A stretch of DNA of 64,000 bases from Tunturiibacter empetritectus. GTDB lineage: Bacteria > Acidobacteriota > Terriglobia > Terriglobales > Acidobacteriaceae. The stretch lies in the NCBI RefSeq assembly GCF_014201375.1, contig NZ_JACHDZ010000002.1, forward strand, positions 496,001 to 560,000, given 5' to 3'. The notes beneath the pieces were generated by a model, which worked only from the letters and a program-made list of their open reading frames with translations, was not told the origin of the DNA and made no database searches. Made by a program: the position numbers and the translations under genes. Shown in pieces: positions 58,160 to 64,000 of this stretch; positions within the stretch are counted from its first letter, which is position 1; each line of letters opens with the position of its first letter.

Positions 58160-59194
58160 CTCCTAATACTTCGGCCAGGTCGCCGTAGAGTGCGAGACCG
58201 GACATGGCGGTCCCGTGTCCTCGCCATACGGAGCTATCTCCCCCCGGCCAATTCGCGTCATAGACATGGACATCGGCAGGGTCGAGACCGAGTCGCAGCA
58301 GGGGATGTGCTTGTGTCACGCCGCTGTCAAGAATGCAGACCGCGATGGCTTCTGGACCCGCCGCAGTGATTCGCTGAACAAGATCATCCACTACCGCCGC
58401 CTGTTCATCATTTCGCAATGCCAGGAACGTGGAAGGTGTGTCTTTGGCCCGCCTTACTTCGGCAACTGCATTCGACTCCATCACTACGCGGCCAACTTCA
58501 GTTTGCGTGCCGAAAGCTAAGACAACCTCTCGCTCAGGAAAGCTGATCCTTTCAGCGGACGTCCGCAGTTCGTGCAATCTGGCGATCTGCTCGAACGCCT
58601 CATGACTATCCCGCCGCAACCAGATTTCCCACCATCTCGCATCAGGAAGGTCATCGGGATCGTCCATTAGGACTGATCGAAAGGCCCCGAGTGCAATTGA
58701 ATCGATTCGCGCGACAAGCGCCTCATTCTTGGGCCGTCCGCCTTCAGTAGCTTGTCTGGTGTCCGTCGCTGGCCGAGGCGCGGTTTCTTCAGTGCGATAC
58801 CTCTCGATCTTCTTGAGAAAATATTGTTCTGCCCGCATGGGCACGAAAACAGTTGCGGAAATGCCATCTTGCCCGCGATCAGTTACCGAAAGCAGCTCAA
58901 TCTTCTGTCTGCGATCTTCCAGCTTCTCTACGATCTTCTCCGAGCCACGAGGCATGCGAAATTCGAGATAAAAGCCTTCAGGATTGTATTGGGGATCACG
59001 AACTCTACGAGCTTCCAGTCCGGCGTGGAGTTCGCCAAGAGGGTGTTCAGGGACTGCAAAACAGCTTCCGCATGTGCCTCCCGGTCCCGGATTGGCGGCG
59101 GGGGAGTACGAGCCATTCCCGGAGAAATGTATGGCTCCGGTCGCCCCGTCGCCTGCACGTAAATGTGATCACGATTCCGGGGTAGTTCAGGCAT
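58160..59194 (-). pseudogene. S8 subtilisin-like peptidase, IetS-like, frameshifted and truncated
   Basis: The protein starts MPELPRNRDHIYVQATGRPE at 59194. Near 58990 one C is missing: FVIP should continue QYNPEGFYLEFRMPRGSEK, which lies in the next frame. The catalytic Asp (CILDSGVTQAHP) and His (WRGHGTAMSGLALYGDLAEVL) are present, but the sequence ends at about 58160, before the catalytic Ser region, where it meets the LysR gene tail to tail. Subtilases of this kind are encoded with an AAA ATPase as in IetAS-type stability/antiphage modules. The start overlaps the ATPase stop by 8 bp, as in such pairs. This copy is inactive. Confidence 0.75.
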
Positions 59195-59444
59195 GTGTCG
59201 TTTCGGATAATTCCAGGCTCTTTGAAGATGAGGTCCGTTCGTCTAGTGCTGAGAGCAGGCTGGAGGTAGTGACGTGACTTTGCTCTTGCAGCAAGGCATG
59301 CTTGACGGCGTCCTCGGCGGCTCGGCTGACGTCTGCTTGACTAAGACCTCGGACCTTCTCAACGACCACCTTCCAATCAATGTCTTTCCCCGCGAATGTC
59401 GCGAGGCGACTCGTGATGATGCGGCGGATCACCTTCCAGGACAT
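59187..59444 (-). pseudogene. AAA ATPase C-terminal remnant (IetA-like)
   Basis: About 85 codons, VIRRIITSRLATFAGKDIDW and GLSQADVSRAAEDAVKHALLQ then SSLLSALDERTSSS, correspond to the C-terminal helical lid of the ATPases that precede S8 peptidases. No Walker motifs remain here. The order and 8-bp overlap with the subtilase are those of a two-gene module. A piece covering the Walker B and sensor-1 region is found at 37615-37906. Confidence 0.65.
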
Positions 59445-59630
59445 GCAATGCGCCTATCTCGGCTCACCGATAGTGGAAAACGGGGGTGAAACCCTGACGT
59501 CTGTTGATCTGGGCTGGGCCTGGTTTTGTGATGGCTGACTGTGTCCTCTTCCGGCCGAGTGAAGCGGACAAAGCTGGGTGCGAACCAAATCACCCGGTGC
59601 GCTCCGGGGTGCGCTCTGACCTAGGCGGAT

Positions 59631-60155
59631 GTGAACACAATTACGCTCGAAGTGAACGTGCTTCGCTCATGTGTTCGCAACCGCTTCGGGAATGGCAAGA
59701 GTCCGGCCTCGCGGAAGCCTGTTCCGCTGCATCCTTTAGTGCTCCAAGCGTTGTTGGAGTGGAAGCGGGAGTCCCTTTACCGGGGCGAAGCCGACTTCCT
59801 CTTTGCGTCGCTTCGTCTCAAGGGAGCGAAACCGCTGGGGCCGGACAATCTGCTCAAGCGGTACATTCGTCCGGCAGTGAAGCGGGCGGGCATTGAAGGG
59901 AAGATTATCGGCTGGCACAACTTCCGTCATTCGCTGGCAACCAACCTGCGGGCGATGGGGGTAGACGTGAAGGTGGCGCAGGAACTATTGCGGCACGCAA
60001 ACGTCCGGACGACGCTCGATATTTACACCCGCGCGGTCTCGCAGCAGAAGCGAGACGCCAACGCAAAGGTCGTGGAGATGATGCTTCCGGGTGCCCCGAA
60101 AAAGCTTCAGCACCCTACAGCACCCTTGGAGCTTCCGGAGGCTGTCGGGCAATGA
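59631..60155 (+). pseudogene. Tyrosine recombinase remnant next to tRNA-Ala
   Basis: The catalytic-domain half of a phage-type integrase: SRKPVPLHPLVLQALLEWKRESLY, GWHNFRHSLATNLRAMG (HxxR box) and LLRHANVRTTLDIYTRAV with the nucleophile Tyr. The N-terminal DNA-binding half and first catalytic Arg are missing, so it is probably inactive. It ends 30 bp before the 3' end of the tRNA gene, the usual place for an integrase of a tRNA-targeting island. Confidence 0.75.
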
Positions 60156-60184
60156 CGCTAAACTACTCAATCTGTATGGTTTGT

Positions 60185-60260
60185 TGGTGGACCTGATCGG
60201 GATCGAACCGATGACCTCTTCCATGCCATGGAAGCGCGCTCCCAGCTGCGCCACAGGCCC
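60185..60260 (-). tRNA. tRNA-Ala (GGC anticodon)
   Basis: The minus strand folds as a 76-nt tRNA with encoded CCA: acceptor GGGCCTG/CAGGTCC, D-stem GCGC/GCGC, anticodon arm CTTCC-ATGGCAT-GGAAG with anticodon GGC, and T-arm ATCGG-TTCGATC-CCGAT. It decodes GCC alanine codons. Its 3' end faces the integrase remnant. Confidence 0.93.
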
Positions 60261-60470
60261 ACTCTCAGGAAGTACTCTTTCTATTCTGGCCGAGAGCGCG
60301 ATATTAGTCAACGTGCGCGGGAACTTATCTCCCATGTCCCGGTGTCTAAAGCTAATAGAGTGAGCGAGCACTCGGCCGCCGGCGGCGCAGTTCCTAACAC
60401 CTTTTTAGAGTGTCGCACGCTCGAAAGTTGCATAGCGATTCATCACGTCGTAATGTAAAGGACACCCGAT

Positions 60471-61175
60471 ATGCAGGCGGGCACGATAGTGGGCAATCTA
60501 GCCAGCGCGATAGGCATCACCACAGAAGACGTCGCTCTCATCGCTGACCTCAAGGCCGGCTCCGAGGAGGCGTTCGCTGTGCTCATCGCGCAGTACCATC
60601 AGCCGCTCTACTCCCTCATCGCACGCAGCCTCAACGACCCGGCCGACGCCTCCGACATCACCCAGGAAGTCTTCATCAAGGTATTCCGCAGCATTCGCGG
60701 CTTCCACGGCGAAGCCAGCCTGCGCACCTGGCTCTATCGCATCGCACTCCACGAAGCCTCCAACCAGAGACGATGGTGGTCTCGCCACAAAAAGCAAGAG
60801 ATCACCATCGACTCCTCCTTCGAGTCCGATCCGGATGCGGAAAATAGTCATCTCAGCCTCGCATCGACACTCGCCGATCAGTCCGACTCTCCCTTCGACC
60901 ACGCCGTTCAAGCTGAAGTTCGCGAGCGCGTCGAAGCCGCCCTTCGCCAGATACCCGAGGCCTTTCGCACCGTAGTCATCCTGCGCGAGATCGAAGGCTT
61001 CGCCTATGAAGAGATCGCCGAGATCCTCAACGTCAACCTTGGCACTGTGAAGTCGCGACTCACCCGTGGCCGCTCCGCCCTTCGCGCAATCCTGAACGCC
61101 GACGGCGCCCTCGCTGCAACCAACTCTGCGACTTCCATAGACCCTCAGACGTCTAAGCTTGAGGTGGCCCGATGA
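60471..61175 (+). CDS. ECF-type sigma-70 family sigma factor (RpoE-like)
   Basis: 234 residues. Region 2 is clear: FAVLIAQYHQPLYSLI, DASDITQEVFIKVFRSIRGFHGEASLRTWLYRIALHEA. Region 4 is EALRQIPEAFRTVVILREIEG-like, with AYEEIAEILNVNLGTVKSRLTRGRSALR at the C-terminus. It directs RNA polymerase to stress or envelope promoters. The gene overlaps the anti-sigma gene by four bases (ATGA), the standard co-translation of such pairs. AAAGGA precedes the ATG. It lies on apparently stable chromosomal DNA beyond the tRNA. Confidence 0.9.
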   Translation: MQAGTIVGNLASAIGITTEDVALIADLKAGSEEAFAVLIAQYHQPLYSLIARSLNDPADASDITQEVFIKVFRSIRGFHGEASLRTWLYRIALHEASNQRRWWSRHKKQEITIDSSFESDPDAENSHLSLASTLADQSDSPFDHAVQAEVRERVEAALRQIPEAFRTVVILREIEGFAYEEIAEILNVNLGTVKSRLTRGRSALRAILNADGALAATNSATSIDPQTSKLEVAR

Positions 61176-61855
61176 CCCCCCTGACCTGTCTGAAGTGCCA
61201 ATCTTCTTTCTCGGCGTATCTCGATGGCGATGTCAGCGGAAAGCAGATGCAGAAGATCGCATCCCATCTCGAGAGCTGTGCCGACTGCAAGCGAGAGTTT
61301 GCCGCATGGCGAACCACCCTCAACGCGCTCTCGTCCGTTGGCCCGGCCAAGCCACCTGCTGACTTGGCGCTTCGGCTTCGGCTTGCTATCTCGCACGAGC
61401 AGTCCAAACGCAAATCGAACTGGATCGATACCGTGAGCCTCAAGTGGGACAACACAGCTCGTCCGATGCTTCTCCAGGTCTCCGCAGGTTTCGCGGGCAC
61501 CATCGCACTCGTCGGCAGCATCGCGCTTCTTCTCGGACTCTTCGCTGCGCCGGAGCCCGTGATGGCGAACGACGAGCCCCTCGGCGCCATGACCTCTCCC
61601 CACTATCTCTACTCCTCGGTCAACCCGCACGCCATCCTCACCGATCACGACGGAGTCATCGTCGTTGAGGCCAGCGTGAACTCAGAGGGGAAGGTCTATG
61701 ACTACCGCATCGTCTCCGGCCCTGAGAGTTCTGCGGTCCAGAGCCAGGTGGTCGACCAGCTATTGACCAGCGTCTTCCAGCCGGCCAGCGTCTTCGGTGC
61801 TCCGGTGCGCGGGCGCGTCGTGCTGACGTTCTCAGGCATCTCCGTCCGCGGCTAG
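61172..61855 (+). CDS. Anti-sigma factor with zinc-finger domain and TonB-like C-terminal domain
   Basis: 227 residues. Residues 6-45 form a zinc-binding anti-sigma domain with His32-x3-Cys36-x2-Cys39 (SHLESCADC). One membrane segment spans about 103-124. The periplasmic part (about 160-225) reads VVEASVNSEGKVYDYRIVSG ... LTSVFQPASVFGAPVRGRVVLTF, which fits a TonB C-terminal domain fold. The cytoplasmic part should hold the upstream sigma factor inactive; the periplasmic domain could sense a partner such as a TonB-dependent receptor N-terminus (inference). The fusion of an anti-sigma zinc finger with a TonB-type domain is unusual. Confidence 0.8.
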   Translation: MTPLTCLKCQSSFSAYLDGDVSGKQMQKIASHLESCADCKREFAAWRTTLNALSSVGPAKPPADLALRLRLAISHEQSKRKSNWIDTVSLKWDNTARPMLLQVSAGFAGTIALVGSIALLLGLFAAPEPVMANDEPLGAMTSPHYLYSSVNPHAILTDHDGVIVVEASVNSEGKVYDYRIVSGPESSAVQSQVVDQLLTSVFQPASVFGAPVRGRVVLTFSGISVRG

Positions 61856-61889
61856 AAAGCCAATCGCCCTCCAATAAAAGTAAAAGTCC

Positions 61890-62249
61890 ATGCAGACTGA
61901 CCGCGAACTTCTCGCCTCCGCCTACAAACACTTCAACGCCCGCGACATCGACGCCGTCCTCAACCTCATGCACCACGATGTGGACTGGCCCAACGCGATG
62001 GAGGGCGGTCGCGTCCACGGCCACCATGCCGTGCGGGACTACTGGACACGCCAGTGGGCCATCCTCGACCCTCGGGTCGAACCCACGGATTTCACCTCCG
62101 AACCCGACGGCCGCACCGGAGTTCATGTCCATCAGGTCGTTCGCGATCTCACCGGCAAAGTCTTCGTCGATCACATGGTGCAACACATCTATCTTGTGCA
62201 AGATGGCCTTATTCGCAGCATGAAAATTAGCGAAACTCCCCTCTCCTGA
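61890..62249 (+). CDS. SnoaL/NTF2-like protein
   Basis: 119 residues, a cone-shaped NTF2-like fold: LLASAYKHFNARDIDAVLNLMHHDVDWPN followed by HHAVRDYWTRQW, then beta strands ending DHMVQHIYLVQDGLIRSMKI. Such single-domain proteins are ketosteroid-isomerase-like enzymes or ligand carriers; the pocket residues do not identify a reaction. It is 34 bp after the anti-sigma gene on the same strand and could be co-transcribed. Confidence 0.75.
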   Translation: MQTDRELLASAYKHFNARDIDAVLNLMHHDVDWPNAMEGGRVHGHHAVRDYWTRQWAILDPRVEPTDFTSEPDGRTGVHVHQVVRDLTGKVFVDHMVQHIYLVQDGLIRSMKISETPLS

Positions 62250-62325
62250 ATTGGCCCATTCCGTGGACAGGTTGCCTCTCACACCTTCGCTCCCATAAAC
62301 TTCACGGGAGCGTCGAATCCATATC

Positions 62326-64000
62326 GTGTCCCTTTCAGCAAAACCGTCTTCCTCTCGCCATCCCGCCTTTCTCTCCGTGTGTCTCGCGTCGTCGCTTTTC
62401 TTGGCGCCTCTCGCTGTCCTAGCCCAATCAAGCTCCTCCAGCAGCAGTTCTGAGGGCAATCCCGACGCGACCATCTCGAAGGAGCCCCCCACCAAATCCG
62501 CGCCTCGCATCGCTCAACCCGAAGCCGGCGGCTCGGCCATCACGCTTGAAACCAGCGAGCCCCTCTTCGATCTTGCCGTTGCGCTAAACGTCTGCGGCTA
62601 CGACGCCGACCTCGCCAACTCCGCCCCGGTGCGCCTCAGAATTCGCGATGACATCAACGCGCAGGTTGCCGCCTCCCCCGAAGCTCGCGCCAGCAGGGAC
62701 GCGCTCTGCGGCTATGTCCGTGAGCACACGCTCAACGACGCCAGCCTAAACCTCGCCCAGTACATCTCGCTCGCTCTCTATCTCTCCCCGCCCCCAAGCC
62801 TCTCCCCCATCGTCGGCGAAACAGAGCTGCCGCCCGACTCCACCCAAGTCGTCAACATCCTCCCGCTCCTCAGAACCTTCGCCGACGACGTACACCTCCA
62901 CGCCATCTGGGTCGAACATCGTCCCGAGTACGAAGACCTCCTCAAGCGCGTCCACGACCCACTCACGCGAACGATCCTCAACACCAACGTCTATCTCCAT
63001 CTCCCGGTTAGCAGCTACGATGGGCGCCGCTTCCTCGTTCTCCTCGAGCCCATGCTCTCTTCCTCCACCACCAACGCCCGCATCTATTCGAACGACTACA
63101 TCGTCGTCACTTCGCCCGCGGCCGAACCCCTCGGCGCAGTCCACATGGACGACATCCGCCACAGCTATCTTCACTATGAGATCGAGCCTCTGGTCTACTC
63201 TCGCGCCTCCGCGATGGAGCGCCTCCAGCCTCTGCTCAAAGCCGTTCAGGATGCGCCGCTCGACTACACCTTCAAGACTGAGATCGTGCCTCTCATCACC
63301 GAGTGCCTCATCAAAGCTGTCGAAGCCCGAACCATGGACGTTGGCATCTCCAAGCCAACCAAGCCCACCACGGTCAAGCAGCGCGCCGAGATCGAGCAGT
63401 ACAACGCCGACCTGAGCGCCTACGAGCGTGAAGCCGAAGCCACCCGCCGCAAGGCAGTCGATCTCGCCATGCGCCAGGGGTGGGTCCTCACCGAGTACTT
63501 CTACAACCAGGTCGGTCAGATGGAGAAAGAGTCCGTCAGCCTCAAGGAGTACATGGGCGAGATGGTCTACGGCATGGACGTTGAGCGCGAGCGCCATCGT
63601 GCCCAGCAGGTCGCCTTCCTCCCCTCCGGCAGCCGCGATGTCTTGCGCCGCGCCCCGCAGCAGCTCACCGGCCTGCAACTCGCCGAAGAGAAGATCTTCA
63701 GGGGCGACCTCGACGGCGCCTCCGACATCGCCAACAAAGTTCTCGCCGATCCCAAAGGCGACCACGCCCAGGCCCACTACGTCCTCGCCCGCGTAAACCT
63801 CATGCAGCGCCAGCCCGGAGCCGCCTTCGCCGACTTTCAGGAGGTACTCGACTCCTCCAAAGACCCCCGAACCCTCGCCTGGTCGCACATCTACCTGGGC
63901 CGCCTCTACGACGTCAAAGACGATCGCAAGAAGGCCGTTGCCGAGTACCAGGCCGCGCTCACCGTACGCGACGCCCAGCCCGACACCAAAGCAGCCGCCG
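62326..64000 (+). CDS. Secreted TPR-containing protein, 3' truncated by window end
   Basis: The frame runs from a GTG at 62326 to the end of the window (over 558 codons). The first 35 residues form a signal peptide (SVCLASSLFLAPLAVLAQ) followed by a low-complexity Ser run. The middle (AIWVEHRPEYEDLLKRVHDP, TNVYLHLPVSSYDGRR) is an uncharacterised domain seen in acidobacterial proteins, and the end begins TPR-like repeats (HAQAHYVLARVNLMQRQPGAAFADF). No clear ribosome site precedes the GTG, so the start is uncertain; an in-frame stop at 62296-62298 limits it upstream. Function unknown. A long frame on the other strand is a shadow. Confidence 0.6.
   Translation, partial: MSLSAKPSSSRHPAFLSVCLASSLFLAPLAVLAQSSSSSSSSEGNPDATISKEPPTKSAPRIAQPEAGGSAITLETSEPLFDLAVALNVCGYDADLANSAPVRLRIRDDINAQVAASPEARASRDALCGYVREHTLNDASLNLAQYISLALYLSPPPSLSPIVGETELPPDSTQVVNILPLLRTFADDVHLHAIWVEHRPEYEDLLKRVHDPLTRTILNTNVYLHLPVSSYDGRRFLVLLEPMLSSSTTNARIYSNDYIVVTSPAAEPLGAVHMDDIRHSYLHYEIEPLVYSRASAMERLQPLLKAVQDAPLDYTFKTEIVPLITECLIKAVEARTMDVGISKPTKPTTVKQRAEIEQYNADLSAYEREAEATRRKAVDLAMRQGWVLTEYFYNQVGQMEKESVSLKEYMGEMVYGMDVERERHRAQQVAFLPSGSRDVLRRAPQQLTGLQLAEEKIFRGDLDGASDIANKVLADPKGDHAQAHYVLARVNLMQRQPGAAFADFQEVLDSSKDPRTLAWSHIYLGRLYDVKDDRKKAVAEYQAALTVRDAQPDTKAAA

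Noticed and set aside
62746-63888. A 380-codon minus-strand frame near the window end
   Set aside because: It is low in complexity (Gly, Val, Asp and Glu rich) and lies opposite a frame with a signal peptide and TPR repeats, which is the better gene.

Overview
The window looks like a chromosomal segment of an acidobacterium, most likely Terriglobales/Acidobacteriaceae. Three very large TonB-dependent outer-membrane receptors carry the N-terminal carboxypeptidase-regulatory-like domain typical of that phylum. There is also a decayed permease of the acidobacterial orphan (ADOP, MacB/FtsX-type) family and a signalling protein joining a TolB-N-like domain to TPRs. This assignment comes from family knowledge, not a database search.

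Layout. 1-10512: a carbohydrate locus with a LacI-type regulator (cut by the window edge), a TonB receptor, three secreted esterases/SGNH hydrolases, a PfkB sugar kinase and a xylose-isomerase-like epimerase. 10608-13732: a graveyard on the minus strand (ydcZ-like and arsB-like transporters and an ADOP permease, all with frameshifts, stops or truncation). 13795-20500: a TonB receptor with three PstS-like binding proteins and no Pst permease or ATPase. 20643-35626: a group that appears co-regulated, containing acetolactate synthase plus aldehyde dehydrogenase, an unknown secreted protein, a second TonB receptor, two YncE-like beta-propellers, an AtoE-type short-chain fatty acid transporter, rearranged TolC/RND remnants, and an OmpR-type response regulator with its histidine kinase. 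35773-39392: decay again (pckG with two lesions, an AAA ATPase fragment, a group II intron fragment, a truncated transhydrogenase). 39376-50184: a pseudo-receiver, a TolB-N/TPR protein, and an intact TolC-HlyD-RND efflux operon ending in an unknown membrane protein and a cNMP-domain/thioredoxin-reductase fusion. 50356-60260: accessory DNA with two integrase remnants, a beta-galactosidase, a broken alpha-mannosidase, a LysR regulator and a decayed AAA-ATPase/subtilase pair resembling IetAS, ending at a tRNA-Ala(GGC) gene. 60471-64000: an ECF sigma factor, its anti-sigma factor, an NTF2-like protein and a secreted TPR protein cut by the window end.

The most striking signal is regulatory. Seven intergenic sites between 18264 and 33392 carry the same direct repeat, (T/C)TTCA repeated every 11 bp and oriented toward the downstream gene, the arrangement bound by OmpR/PhoB-type regulators. 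They lie before the TonB receptor/PstS-like operon, acetolactate synthase/aldehyde dehydrogenase, the unknown secreted protein, the second TonB receptor, AtoE/YncE, the other YncE gene, and the response regulator itself. I infer one regulon run by the 33426-35626 two-component system. A separate 11-bp repeat, three copies of CTTAC, precedes the efflux operon.

A second theme is decay. Nearly every frameshift is a single missing base, often in a short homopolymer. The AAA ATPase survives as two pieces 21 kb apart in opposite orientation, as an inversion would leave them. A TolC gene survives as pieces on opposite strands.
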